NCBI GenBank assembly: GCA_000482765.1
Contig: AXWR01000024.1
Coordinates: forward strand, 1-50,479
DNA length: 50,479 nucleotides
Reading direction: 5' to 3'
DNA from: Meiothermus taiwanensis DSM 14542
Lineage (GTDB): Bacteria > Deinococcota > Deinococci > Deinococcales > Thermaceae
A program made the position numbers and the translations under genes. Positions 5,762-14,481 of this stretch are shown piece after piece (position 1 is the first letter of the stretch; the number at the start of each line of letters is the position of its first letter). Under the pieces are notes generated by a model that worked only from the letters and a program-made list of their open reading frames with translations, ran no database searches and was not told the origin of the DNA.

Positions 5762-7395
5762 ATGGACTGGAAGAGGGCCTGCTGCCTGCGTGCAAGGGCG
5801 GCCCCGATGAAGCCAAAGAAGGGCGGCGAGACCCGCATGGGGCGGCTTTTGAGCTCGGGGTGGGCCTGCAGGCCAATAAAGAAGGGGTGATCGGCCAGCT
5901 CAATCGCCTCCACCAGTCCCTCACCACGTCCCTGCACACCGGGCGTAACCGCCGAGACCGTCAGGCCGCCCTCAATGAGCCGCTGCACGTAGGCGGGGTT
6001 GACCTCGTAGCGGTGACGGTGGCGCTCGTAGACCAGCTCCTTGCCGTAGAGCTTGTAGAGCAGGGTTTCGGGGTGAATGCGCATGGGCCAGTTGCCCAGC
6101 CGCATGGTGCCGCCCATCCCCTCAACCTCGAGCTGCTCGGGCATCAGGTCGATCACCGGGTGGGGGGTGTAGGGGTCGAACTCGGTGCTGTTGGCCCCCT
6201 CGAGGCCCAGCACGTTCCGGGCGTACTCGATCACCGCGATCTGCAGCCCCAGGCAGATGCCAAAATAGGGCACCCGATTCTCGCGGGCGTAGCGGGCCGC
6301 CAGGATCTTGCCCTCCACCCCCCGGATGCCGAAGCCCGGCCCCACCAGCACACCGTCCACATCGCCCAGCAACTCGGCGGCCTTGCCCAGGTCGCTAATT
6401 TCCTCGGCGTTGACCCACTTGACGTTGACCCGTGCGTCGTGGGCGATGCCGGCGTGGCGGAAACCTTCCAGGATGCTCAGGTAGGCATCGGGCATCTTCA
6501 CGTACTTGCCCACGAAGGCCACCGTCACCTCGGCTGCGGGCTGCTTGAGCTTACGCACGGCGTTCTGCCAGAAGCTCAGATTGGGCTGGATGGGCTCGAG
6601 GCCGAGCTTTTTCTCCACCACCCGCCCCAAACCCTGCTCCTCCAGCACCAGAGGCATCTCGTAGAGGTGCTGCACGGTGGGGCTGCTGAAGACTTCGCCG
6701 GCGTGCACGTTGGTGAACAGGGCCACCTTTTTGCGCACATCCTCCGGCACCATCTTTTCCGAGCGCAGCACCAGCACATCGGGCTGGATGCCCACCCCGC
6801 GCAGGGTGGAGACCGAGTGCTGGGTGGGTTTGGTTTTGAACTCCTCGGAGGCAGCGAGGTAGGGCACCAGCGTCAGATGCAGGTACATCAGATCCTGGTC
6901 GTCTTCGTCGAACTGAAACTGGCGGATGGCCTCCAGGAAGGGCAGGCTCTCGATATCGCCCACCGTACCCCCCACCTCCACCACCACAATATCGGCGTTT
7001 TGCTCCTGGGCGGTGCGGCGGATGCGCTCTTTGATCTCGTCGGTGATGTGGGGAATGACCTGCACAGTCTGGGAGAGGTACTCCCCGCGCCGCTCCTTCT
7101 GGATCACCGACAGATACACCTGGCCGGTGGTGAGGTTGTTGGCCCGCGAGAGGTCGATGTCCAGAAAGCGCTCGTAGTGGCCGATGTCCAGGTCGGTCTC
7201 GGCCCCATCGCCGGTGACGAAGACCTCCCCGTGCTCGTAGGGGCGCATGGTGCCGGCATCCACGTTGACGTATGGGTCAATTTTGATAGCGGTCACCCGG
7301 TAGCCCCGCCCCCGCAGGATGGCCCCCAGGCTCGAGGTAAGGATGCCCTTGCCCAGACTGCTCACCACACCGCCGGTCACAAAAATGTATTTCAT
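5758..7395 (-). CDS. pyrG: CTP synthase
   Basis: A 545-residue enzyme making CTP from UTP, ATP and glutamine, the last step of pyrimidine nucleotide synthesis. The N-terminal synthetase domain begins MKYIFVTGGVVSSLGKGI (P-loop-like) and includes IDPYVNVDAGTM. The C-terminal class-I glutaminase domain has GPGFG and the nucleophile motif FGICLGLQ. The frame extends 18 codons upstream of this ATG, but family proteins begin at MKYIFVTGG, so 7395 is chosen. The length is typical. The 3' end overlaps the DUF815 stop codon on the opposite strand. Confidence 0.97.
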   Translation of the reverse strand: MKYIFVTGGVVSSLGKGILTSSLGAILRGRGYRVTAIKIDPYVNVDAGTMRPYEHGEVFVTGDGAETDLDIGHYERFLDIDLSRANNLTTGQVYLSVIQKERRGEYLSQTVQVIPHITDEIKERIRRTAQEQNADIVVVEVGGTVGDIESLPFLEAIRQFQFDEDDQDLMYLHLTLVPYLAASEEFKTKPTQHSVSTLRGVGIQPDVLVLRSEKMVPEDVRKKVALFTNVHAGEVFSSPTVQHLYEMPLVLEEQGLGRVVEKKLGLEPIQPNLSFWQNAVRKLKQPAAEVTVAFVGKYVKMPDAYLSILEGFRHAGIAHDARVNVKWVNAEEISDLGKAAELLGDVDGVLVGPGFGIRGVEGKILAARYARENRVPYFGICLGLQIAVIEYARNVLGLEGANSTEFDPYTPHPVIDLMPEQLEVEGMGGTMRLGNWPMRIHPETLLYKLYGKELVYERHRHRYEVNPAYVQRLIEGGLTVSAVTPGVQGRGEGLVEAIELADHPFFIGLQAHPELKSRPMRVSPPFFGFIGAALARRQQALFQSI

Positions 7396-7568
7396 AAACA
7401 AACCCCCGTGCTGCGCTACCAGATGCAGCGCTACGAAAACTTGGCTCATTAACGCTCAACCCCTGCGGTAGAGCAGCCAAACTATCACGGGACTTGATCG
7501 TACCACGCCGGGCCCCCGTTGTGTCCAGAGCCATTTACTCTTCGTGTGGCCAAAAAAGTTTGACTTGG

Positions 7569-7574
7569 TACAAT
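7569..7574 (+). promoter_or_regulatory. candidate leaderless -10 box of the metallo-hydrolase gene
   Basis: TACAAT lies 6 nt before ATG 7581. This supports that ATG over the upstream in-frame start at 7494 and implies a leaderless mRNA. The divergent gap to pyrG (7396-7568) shows no other clear signal. Confidence 0.6.
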
Positions 7575-7580
7575 CTATTC

Positions 7581-8576
7581 ATGGCGCGCGCCGCAAGCCT
7601 GTCCTCCGAGGTTGCACCGGGCATATTTGCCATCCCGGTTCCCATCCCGTACCCCTTCAAGTATGTGAACTGCTATCTGCTGTTACCCGGCCCAGACACC
7701 ACCGACGGCCCGGTGCTGGTAGACTGCGCGCTCGACACCCCAGAGGCCAGGAGTAGCCTCGAGGCCGCCTTGCGCGAGCACGGCCTGGGGTTTGGCGACC
7801 TCGAGCACCTCGTCGTCACCCACCACCACCCCGACCACTACGGCCTGGCCGGGCTGATCGAGGCCCAGGGGCCTACGGTCTGGATGCTGGACGTGGAAAA
7901 GGCTCGAGGGCACATCTTCTGGAGCGAGCCCGAGGAGATGACCCGCATTGGGCAGGAGTTATTCCAGCGGCACGGGGTGAGCGAGGCCTACCTGAGCGAC
8001 CTGGGCAGGGAGATGGCCAAAACCCGCAGCCGGGTGCATCCGGCCCGGAACCTTCAAACCTTTGCTGATGGACAGATCCTTTCGTTCGCAGGCATGCGGT
8101 TCCGCGCGGTCTGGACGCCCGGCCACGCCGACGGCCACGCCATGCTGCTGCGCGAGTCGGATGGTGTGCTGCTGGCCGGCGACCAGATCCTGGAGCGCAT
8201 CTCGCCCAACATCGGCCTCTGGGCCTACTCGTACCCCAACCCTTTGCAGCACTACTTCGAGTCGCTGGCAAAAACCGCCGCCCTGGGGGCCTCGCTGGCC
8301 CTGCCGGGGCACTACCGCCCCATCCAGGAGATCGCCGGGCGCGTAGCCGAACTCGAGGCCCACCACCGGGAGCGGCTGGGTTTCCTGCTCGGCCTTATGG
8401 ACAGCACGCCCCAGACCTGCTGGCAGCTATCGCTGGGGCTGTTTCCGGGCGACCTCAACCTGGCCCAGCGGCGCTTCGCCTGGTCGGAGACGCTGGCGCA
8501 CCTGGAGTACCTGGTGGCCGAGGGGCAGGTAAAGCGCCTCGAGCTTGACGGGGTCGTTCACTATAGCCGCACTTAG
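7581..8576 (+). CDS. metallo-beta-lactamase-fold hydrolase
   Basis: A 331-residue MBL-fold protein. It has the zinc motif THHHPDHYG (HxHxDH at 81-86), TPGHADGH, an aspartate in LLAGDQI and LPGHYRP near residue 235, so both metal sites appear complete. A C-terminal winged-helix-like tail (EYLVAEGQVKRLELDGVVHY) resembles the accessory domain of glyoxalase II/LACTB2-like hydrolases. The physiological substrate is unknown; thioesters and RNA are known substrates of relatives. It is monocistronic, with ggt converging 32 bp beyond the stop. Confidence 0.85.
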   Translation: MARAASLSSEVAPGIFAIPVPIPYPFKYVNCYLLLPGPDTTDGPVLVDCALDTPEARSSLEAALREHGLGFGDLEHLVVTHHHPDHYGLAGLIEAQGPTVWMLDVEKARGHIFWSEPEEMTRIGQELFQRHGVSEAYLSDLGREMAKTRSRVHPARNLQTFADGQILSFAGMRFRAVWTPGHADGHAMLLRESDGVLLAGDQILERISPNIGLWAYSYPNPLQHYFESLAKTAALGASLALPGHYRPIQEIAGRVAELEAHHRERLGFLLGLMDSTPQTCWQLSLGLFPGDLNLAQRRFAWSETLAHLEYLVAEGQVKRLELDGVVHYSRT

Positions 8577-8608
8577 GGGCTTCTGCTTCGCTGGCCCTTG
8601 CTCGGGGC

Positions 8609-10198
8609 TCACCAGGCCAGGGCCATACCATCGGTGCGGGGCTCGGTGGCGGCCAGGAAGGCTTCGGCGGGCTTCAAAATCATCTGACCCCGGCCAAACG
8701 AGGCCCACTCGCTTTGCAGCACCACCTCGTGGCCCCGCTCCTTGAGGCCCTGCACCACGTGCAAAGGCACGGTGGGCTCGAGCTCCACCCGAAGCCCCCG
8801 CGTCCACTGCCAGCGGGGGGCGTCCAGGGCGGCCTGGGGGTTCATGTGGTAGTCTTCCAGGTTCACCACCACCTGCAGATGCCCCTGGGGCTGCATATGC
8901 CCGCCCATCACCCCAAAGGGCCCCAGGGGCCTGCCCTCGCGGGTGAGGAAGCCGGGGATGATGGTGTGGAAGGGTTTCTTGCCCGGCGCGTACCGGTTGA
9001 CATGCCCTTCATCCAGCACAAAACCGGCCCCCCGGTTCTGCAGCGAGATCCCGGTGCCGTCCACCACGATACCGGCCCCAAAGCCCATGTAGTTGGACTG
9101 GATAAAGGAGACCTGTAGCTCGCCGTCGGCGGCGCACAGGTAGACGGTGCCCCCCTGGGGCGCCCCGGCCTGCACCGGCAGGGCCTGCTCCCCGATCAGG
9201 CTCCGGCGCTGGGCCAGGTAGTCCGGGTTGAGCAGGTCGGCGGCCGAGACGGTCATGGAGCGGGGGTCACCCACGTACTTTTGCACGTCGGCAAAGGCCA
9301 GCTTCATGGCCTCGAGCTGCAGGTGGAAGCTCTCCACCGAGTCGCGCGGGTAGCGGCTTATATCGAAGCCCTCGAGGATCTTCAGCGCCATCAGCGCCGC
9401 AAGGCCCTGCCCTGGGGGGGGTATCTCGTGCACCTCGAGGCCCCGGTACCGCACCGAGAGGGGCTCCACCCACTCCGAGCGGTAGGCGGCCAGGTCGGCG
9501 CGGGTCAGGTAACCCCCGGTGGCCGCGGCAAACTCGGCGATCCGCTCGGCCAGTCTTCCGCGGTAAAAGCTCTCGCAACCGGTGCGGGCCAGCTCCCGCA
9601 GGGTCTCGGCGTGCTGCGGGCTGTGCCAGATCTCGCCGGGCCGGGGGGCCCTGCCGCCGGGCATGAAGAGCGCTTTGAAGGGTTGAAAACAGGCGTCCTG
9701 CAGGGGGCCATACACCGCCTCGATGCGCCGCCAGTTGCGCCCGGTCTCGGGGCTTATGGCAAAGCCCTCCTCGGCGTAGCGGATGGCCGGCTCGAAAAGC
9801 CGCTCAAAGGGCAGCTTGCCGAACTTTTGGTGCAGCTCGCGCCAGGCATCGGGCGCCCCCGGCACCGTGACCGGGCGCCAGCCGCGGGTGGGCACCGCTT
9901 CGCCTGCGGCAAAGGTCGCAAAGTCCAGACCGGCCGGGCTCGGGCCGCAGGCGCTCAGGCCGTGCAGTTTTTGCCCGTCGTGTACCAGGGCAAAGGCATC
10001 GGAGCCGATGCCGTTGGAGGTGGGCTCGAGCACGGTCAGGGCGATGGCCATGGCCAGGGCCGCGTCCACCGCGTTGCCCCCGGCCAGTAACATCTCCATG
10101 CCGGCTAAGGCGGCCTGGGGCTGGCTGGTGGCCACCGCGCCCCGCTGGCCGGTCACCACGTGGCGGCGGGAGGGATAGGGGTAGTGGTTGAGGTTCAT
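8609..10198 (-). CDS. ggt: gamma-glutamyltransferase (cytosolic type)
   Basis: A 529-residue Ntn-hydrolase that removes gamma-glutamyl groups from glutathione and related peptides. The N-terminus carries the family signature (AVATSQPQAALAGMEML, GGNAVDAALAMA). The likely autoprocessing nucleophile is Thr351 in APQGGTVYL, and the GG motif appears as FGVMGGHMQPQGHLQ. No signal peptide is seen, unlike the secreted E. coli enzyme, which fits processing of imported peptides in the cytoplasm. It is the last gene of the GntR / binding protein / permease operon, 46 bp after the second permease, implying uptake then hydrolysis of gamma-glutamyl peptides. The exact substrate is inferred. Confidence 0.9.
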   Translation of the reverse strand: MNLNHYPYPSRRHVVTGQRGAVATSQPQAALAGMEMLLAGGNAVDAALAMAIALTVLEPTSNGIGSDAFALVHDGQKLHGLSACGPSPAGLDFATFAAGEAVPTRGWRPVTVPGAPDAWRELHQKFGKLPFERLFEPAIRYAEEGFAISPETGRNWRRIEAVYGPLQDACFQPFKALFMPGGRAPRPGEIWHSPQHAETLRELARTGCESFYRGRLAERIAEFAAATGGYLTRADLAAYRSEWVEPLSVRYRGLEVHEIPPPGQGLAALMALKILEGFDISRYPRDSVESFHLQLEAMKLAFADVQKYVGDPRSMTVSAADLLNPDYLAQRRSLIGEQALPVQAGAPQGGTVYLCAADGELQVSFIQSNYMGFGAGIVVDGTGISLQNRGAGFVLDEGHVNRYAPGKKPFHTIIPGFLTREGRPLGPFGVMGGHMQPQGHLQVVVNLEDYHMNPQAALDAPRWQWTRGLRVELEPTVPLHVVQGLKERGHEVVLQSEWASFGRGQMILKPAEAFLAATEPRTDGMALAW

Positions 10199-10244
10199 AG
10201 CACGAGACCTTTCTGATATTGGGCGTAATTTTGTTGCCCCCGTC

Positions 10245-11078
10245 CTACTTTTTCATGCGCGGATCCAGGGCATCGCGCAGGCCATCCCCAATCAGATTAA
10301 AGGCCAGCACCGCCAAAAAGATAGCTAGACCTGGGAACAGGGCCATATGGGGTGCCTGGCTGAGGTAGCCTCGAGCGTCGTTGAGCATCGAGCCCCACGA
10401 GGGCGTGGGTGGCTGCACCCCCAACCCCAGAAAGGACAGGGTGGCCTCGGCCAGAACTGCTGTGGCCGTGCTCAGGCTTACCTGAACGATTAATGGCCCG
10501 AGTATGTTGGGTAGCAGGTGCCGGGTGATGATGCGGCCATCGCTGCTGCCCAGGGCGACGGCGGCCTGCACATACTCGCGGGGCCGTTCGGCCAGCACCT
10601 GTCCGCGAATCAGGCGGGCAAACACCGGGGTTGTTACCACCCCAATCGCCAGCATGGTGTTTTGCAGGCTCGGGCCCAGAACGGCGGCCAGGGCGATGGC
10701 CAGCACCAGGAAAGGAAAGGCCAGCATGGCGTCGGTCAGACGCATCAGCACATCGTCGATCCATCCGCCATAAAAGCCAGCCACCAGCCCAATCAGGCCC
10801 CCCAGCAGCAGGGCCAGCAGTACCGAGATTAAGCCTGCGGCCAGCGAGACTCGAGCCCCATAGATCACCCTCGAGAAGATGTCCCGCCCCAGCTGGTCGG
10901 TGCCAAACCAGTGCTTGCTCGAGGGGGGTTGTTGCAGGGCGCTGAAATCGGTCGAGGTGGGGTTATAAGGCACCAGGATGGGTGCAAAGATGGCCCCCAG
11001 CACCAGTAGCAACAGGATGACCATCCCGGCCATGGCCAGGCGATTGGCAAAAAAGGCACGTAGCGTACGGTTGCTCAT
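10245..11078 (-). CDS. peptide ABC transporter permease, DppC/GsiD type
   Basis: A 277-residue inner-membrane permease with an N-terminal OppC-like segment, the extracytoplasmic LGTDQLGRDIFSRVIYGARV motif typical of DppC/OppC proteins (here FGTDQLGRDIFSR), five to six membrane helices and the EAA-type cytoplasmic loop (EYVQAAVALGSSDGRIITRH). ATG 11078 is chosen, two bases after the stop of the first permease. An upstream TTG at 11105 would overlap it. It pairs with the neighbouring DppB-like protein. No ATPase gene follows; ggt comes next. Confidence 0.88.
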   Translation of the reverse strand: MSNRTLRAFFANRLAMAGMVILLLLVLGAIFAPILVPYNPTSTDFSALQQPPSSKHWFGTDQLGRDIFSRVIYGARVSLAAGLISVLLALLLGGLIGLVAGFYGGWIDDVLMRLTDAMLAFPFLVLAIALAAVLGPSLQNTMLAIGVVTTPVFARLIRGQVLAERPREYVQAAVALGSSDGRIITRHLLPNILGPLIVQVSLSTATAVLAEATLSFLGLGVQPPTPSWGSMLNDARGYLSQAPHMALFPGLAIFLAVLAFNLIGDGLRDALDPRMKK

Positions 11079-11079
11079 C

Positions 11080-12024
11080 TCAGTGGTAGCGGATGCGCGG
11101 GTCAATGGCCGCGTAGAGCAGGTCGGTGAGCACGTTAATCAGAAACACTGCCAGGGCCGAGATCAGCACCACCGCCTGCAAAACTGGGAAGTCGCGGTTG
11201 AAGACCGAGTCCACTAGCAGCCGCCCAAAGCCGGGGATGGAGAAAACCTGCTCGGTGACCACCGCGCCCCCCAACAAACCGCCTAGCTGCAACCCGATTA
11301 CCGTCACAACCGGAATAGCGGCGTTGCGCAAGGCGTGCTTGTACACCACCACCCGGCCTTCCAGGCCCTTGGCTCGAGCGGTGCGGACATAGTCTTGTGA
11401 AAGCACCTCGAGCATGCTGTTGCGGGTGAAGCGAGCGATTGCGCCGGCCAGCGCGGTACCCAGGGTAATGGCGGGCATCAGCATCAGGAGTAGGTTTTTC
11501 TGCAGGTCTACCCAGGGCTCAACATAGCCGGAAGGTGGTATCCAGGCCAGGCGGATGCTGAAGACATAAATGAGCAGGATGCCCAGAAAAAAGTTGGGGA
11601 TTGAGACCCCCGAAAGGGCCATCACGGTCACGCCTGCATCAATGGCGGTGTTTCGTCGCAAAGCCGCCAGCACCCCCGCTGGAATGCCGATCACTATGGC
11701 CACCAAAAGCGAGAACAGGCTGAGCTCTAAGGTGGTGGGTAGTTTTTGCCAGATAATCGGGGCCACCGGCTCGTTGCCACGAATGGAGTGCCCCAGATCA
11801 CCCCTCACCAGGCCCCACAACCAGTCAGCATACTGCACCAGGATGGGCCGGTTAAGCCCCAGTTCCTCTCGGATCTGCGCGACCAGCTCAGGGGTGGCCT
11901 CTTCGCCCAGCAGCAGCCGGGCCGGGTCGCCCGGTAGCACCCGGGTTAGCGTAAAAACCAGCACCGTGACCAGCAACAGGGTGGGCAATCCACCCATCAA
12001 GCGTCGCAGGACGAAGAGGAACAC
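11080..12024 (-). CDS. peptide ABC transporter permease, DppB/GsiC type
   Basis: A 314-residue permease with six predicted helices. It starts MFLFVLRRLMGGLPTLLLV, followed by the conserved GDPARLLLGEEATPE and LGLNRPILVQY segments and the EAA loop YVRTARAKGLEGRVVVYKHA. These are hallmarks of DppB/OppB/GsiC subunits of dipeptide, oligopeptide or glutathione importers. The GTG start at 12024 has a TAGGAG ribosome site that includes the stop codon of the binding-protein gene, so the two are tightly coupled. Confidence 0.9.
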   Translation of the reverse strand: MFLFVLRRLMGGLPTLLLVTVLVFTLTRVLPGDPARLLLGEEATPELVAQIREELGLNRPILVQYADWLWGLVRGDLGHSIRGNEPVAPIIWQKLPTTLELSLFSLLVAIVIGIPAGVLAALRRNTAIDAGVTVMALSGVSIPNFFLGILLIYVFSIRLAWIPPSGYVEPWVDLQKNLLLMLMPAITLGTALAGAIARFTRNSMLEVLSQDYVRTARAKGLEGRVVVYKHALRNAAIPVVTVIGLQLGGLLGGAVVTEQVFSIPGFGRLLVDSVFNRDFPVLQAVVLISALAVFLINVLTDLLYAAIDPRIRYH

Positions 12025-12036
12025 CGCTTTTAGCTC

Positions 12037-13524
12037 CTATTGGCCGCCCAGGCTTACGCTGCGGAAGCGCAGGATGCCATCGGGAATGACCGGAAGCCCG
12101 CTCAGGCGACGGCTCACGCCGATGGTGGTCTGGGGGTGGTAGACGTAGATGTAGGGCAGGTCTTCTTGGATGATTTTGGTGATCTGGCTGTACAGGTCGC
12201 GGCGGGCCTCCGGCAGCCGCACAGTGCGGGCCCGGTTGAGCAGGTTGTCCACCCGCGGGTTGCAGTAACCGGAGTAGTTGTTGGGCGCTTTACAGCGAAC
12301 AAAGTCGTAGATGTTGCCGTCGGGGTCGGGCCGCCCACTCCAGCCCACTGCCACTGCCTCGAGCTCCAGCTTAGCGGCTCTATCCAGCAAGGTACCAAAC
12401 TCCACCTGCTCGATGCGTACTTGGATACCTGCTTCGGCAGCCATGGCCTGGTATACCTGGGCCAGCTGGGCCAGCACCGGGCCGGGTGCAATGGTCAGGG
12501 TAAAGCTGAAGCCTTGTGGACGGCCACCTTCGGCCAGCTTCTGCCGGGCCAGGGCCAGGTCGCGCTTGGGAACGGGGATGGCTTTGTCGTGCGCCAGGGT
12601 GCCGGGTGGGAAGGGCCCATTGGAAGGGAGGGCCGTGCCCAAAAACACCACCCGGTCTACCACATCGCGGTCAATGGTGGCTGCGAAGGCCTGGCGCAGG
12701 GCTTTGTTGGTAAAGGGCCCCTTGGTGTGGTTAAGCCAGATGCCCTGGTAGCCGATGCCAGGGAAGTTGTTGACCGTGAGGTTGGGATTACTACGAATGG
12801 TTGCGAGGTCTTTGGCGGCTACCGGGGTAATGATGCTAACCGCTCCCGAGAGCAGGTTGGCGACCCGCACATCGTCGTCGGGGAACGGGCGGTAAATGAG
12901 TTGCTCGATGCGGGGAAGGCCACGCTGCCAGTAGTTTTCGTTGCGTGCCAGCACGATGCGATCCTGCCGGCGCCGCTCCACGAACTTGAAGGGCCCGGTG
13001 CCCACGGGGTTGTTGCCAAAATCGGCCCCTAGCCTCTGGACAGCCGTGGGGCTGACCATCATCCCCGAGCGGTCGGACAGGATGGCCAGAAAGGGTGCGA
13101 AGGGCTCCCGCAGGGTCACCCGCACGGTATAGGGGTTGACAACCTGCACGTTGGTGATGAGCGAGAGCTCGCCCGAGCGGCGGGAACCGGGAGCGCTGCG
13201 GTAGCGATCCAGGTTGAACTTGACCGCCTCGGCATTGAAGTCGGTGCCGTCGTGGAACTTGACGCCCTGCCGCAGGTTGAAGACATAGACCTTGCCGTCT
13301 TCCTCTACGCGCCAGCTAGTTGCCAGCATGGGCACAATGCGCAGGTTTTCGTCAAGATCGACCAGCTTGTCGTAAATCTGGTTCTGTACCTGCCGATCCA
13401 CCAGCGCGGAAGAAAGCAGGGGGTCGAGGTTGGGGGGATCGGCATCCAACCCCACCGTGACGGTTTGTGCCAGCCCCAAACCGCCCAGGCTCCAGAGAAC
13501 AACTGCTGCCAACCACTTTTTCAT
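12037..13524 (-). CDS. peptide/glutathione-type extracellular solute-binding protein (family 5)
   Basis: A 495-residue SBP_bac_5 protein with a cleavable signal peptide (MKKWLAAVVLWSLGGLGLAQ, no lipobox cysteine) and the family core: AVKFNLDRYR, NPVGTGPFKFVE, NENYW, LRQAFAATIDRD. It captures peptides outside the membrane and delivers them to the two permeases encoded next. Relatives bind di/oligopeptides, nickel or glutathione; the adjacent ggt favours a gamma-glutamyl peptide. ATG 13524 overlaps the stop of the regulator (ATGA) and has a perfect AAGGAGGT site inside the regulator's last codons. Confidence 0.9.
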   Translation of the reverse strand: MKKWLAAVVLWSLGGLGLAQTVTVGLDADPPNLDPLLSSALVDRQVQNQIYDKLVDLDENLRIVPMLATSWRVEEDGKVYVFNLRQGVKFHDGTDFNAEAVKFNLDRYRSAPGSRRSGELSLITNVQVVNPYTVRVTLREPFAPFLAILSDRSGMMVSPTAVQRLGADFGNNPVGTGPFKFVERRRQDRIVLARNENYWQRGLPRIEQLIYRPFPDDDVRVANLLSGAVSIITPVAAKDLATIRSNPNLTVNNFPGIGYQGIWLNHTKGPFTNKALRQAFAATIDRDVVDRVVFLGTALPSNGPFPPGTLAHDKAIPVPKRDLALARQKLAEGGRPQGFSFTLTIAPGPVLAQLAQVYQAMAAEAGIQVRIEQVEFGTLLDRAAKLELEAVAVGWSGRPDPDGNIYDFVRCKAPNNYSGYCNPRVDNLLNRARTVRLPEARRDLYSQITKIIQEDLPYIYVYHPQTTIGVSRRLSGLPVIPDGILRFRSVSLGGQ

Positions 13525-14204
13525 CGGTCTACCTCCTTGATTTTGGCCGAGCTTTCAACCGTGCTCAGATGGGCCAACATAGCCTGACGGGCCGCTTCGG
13601 GGTCGGAAGCCCGAATGGCCTCGAGGATGCGCAGGTGTTCAGAAAGGGTAACTTGTGGTCGGTAGCGTTTAGCAGTCGATACCAAGCGGATTTGTCGCAA
13701 CTCGACTTCAAGTAGGCCTACGATCTCGCTCAGTACCGCGTTGCGGCTCATATCGGCCAGGGTTTTGTGAAAAAACATATCGAGCTCGACAAATCGGTAC
13801 AGATCCCCTTTGGCTGCCTGCTGCTGAGCGAGCAATTCCTCGAGCCGGGCAATCCCCTGTGGGTGGCTGCGCTCGGCGGCCAGGGCGGCGACCGCTGGCT
13901 CCAGGATGCGGCGTACTTCAAAGAGCTCGACGATGAAGTCTTCTTGGTGCAGCCTCGAGCGCAAGCGGCGACCAAAGCTTTCCGAAGGAGAGGCCACCCG
14001 CGTCCCGTCCCCCTGCCGGATTTCCACCCAGCCGTGAAGCTCGAGAATGCGCAAGGCCTCCCGTACCGATGAACGGCTCACACCAAAGCGGCTGGCCAGG
14101 TCACGCTCGCCTGGCAGTTGATCGCCAGGCCGCCAGACACCGTCCTGGAGCAATTGCTCGAGGTCTTTGGCAAGCTTCTCGGAAACTCGGGTCGGGCGCA
14201 CCAT
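13521..14204 (-). CDS. GntR-family transcriptional regulator, FadR/FCD subfamily
   Basis: A 227-residue regulator. Residues about 10-75 form the winged helix (GDQLPGERDLASRFGVSRSS then VREALRILELHGWVE). Residues about 90-220 match the all-helical FCD effector domain, with acidic and His residues (ELDMFFHKTLAD, LSEHLRILEAI) expected to bind a metal and a carboxylate ligand. It is the first gene of the peptide-uptake/ggt operon and is translationally coupled to the binding protein. A TGGTC-N-GACCA palindrome lies 20 bp upstream, so autoregulation of the operon is likely. The effector is unknown; a peptide or amino acid is plausible. Confidence 0.9.
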   Translation of the reverse strand: MVRPTRVSEKLAKDLEQLLQDGVWRPGDQLPGERDLASRFGVSRSSVREALRILELHGWVEIRQGDGTRVASPSESFGRRLRSRLHQEDFIVELFEVRRILEPAVAALAAERSHPQGIARLEELLAQQQAAKGDLYRFVELDMFFHKTLADMSRNAVLSEIVGLLEVELRQIRLVSTAKRYRPQVTLSEHLRILEAIRASDPEAARQAMLAHLSTVESSAKIKEVDR

Positions 14205-14223
14205 TGGAAGCCAGCCCCCTTAT

Positions 14224-14234
14224 TGGTCAGACCA
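14224..14234 (-). promoter_or_regulatory. FadR-type GntR operator TGGTC-A-GACCA
   Basis: This 11-bp palindrome lies 20 bp upstream of the regulator's ATG and matches the TGGTnnnACCA pattern known for FadR-subfamily GntR proteins. It is probably bound by the adjacent regulator to repress its operon. The rest of the gap (14235-14481) shows no gene. Confidence 0.7.
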
Positions 14235-14273
14235 CTGAACCAGTAACTGCATGCAAATACACTAAGCCAGTAA
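14233..14273. repeat. 14-bp imperfect direct repeat next to the GntR operator
   Basis: CACTGAACCAGTAA (14233-14246) and CACTAAGCCAGTAA (14260-14273) share 12 of 14 bases, start 27 bp apart, and each contains an ACTGG half-site on the minus strand. They may be extra regulator contacts extending the palindrome at 14224-14234. Confidence 0.4.
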
Positions 14274-14481
14274 GCCAAAGTGTTTGTAATCCGGGCTGCA
14301 TTTCCTCTTAAAAGCCTGCCCAATGGGATGCTACGGGGCACCTATATTTAGACTATCGACAAAAAAAAGACCTTTCTGGCCGAAGAACTTGCCCCAGATG
14401 CCTTGGACAGAACCGTTCTAAATAACCTGGCTGGCCTTATGCGCCCGAAAGAAAATGCATGAAATTGCAGAGGGTTTGGAA

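Noticed and set aside
5752..7452. Long plus-strand frame of 566 codons antisense to pyrG
   Set aside because: It mirrors CTP synthase and is His/Gly/Val-rich low-complexity translation, as expected for the complement of a GC-rich gene; pyrG is unmistakable on the other strand.
14235..14481. Gene or small RNA between the GntR regulator and ymdB
   Set aside because: No frame with a ribosome site, no terminator-like hairpin with T-tract and no clear promoter; only AT-rich stretches and the direct repeat.
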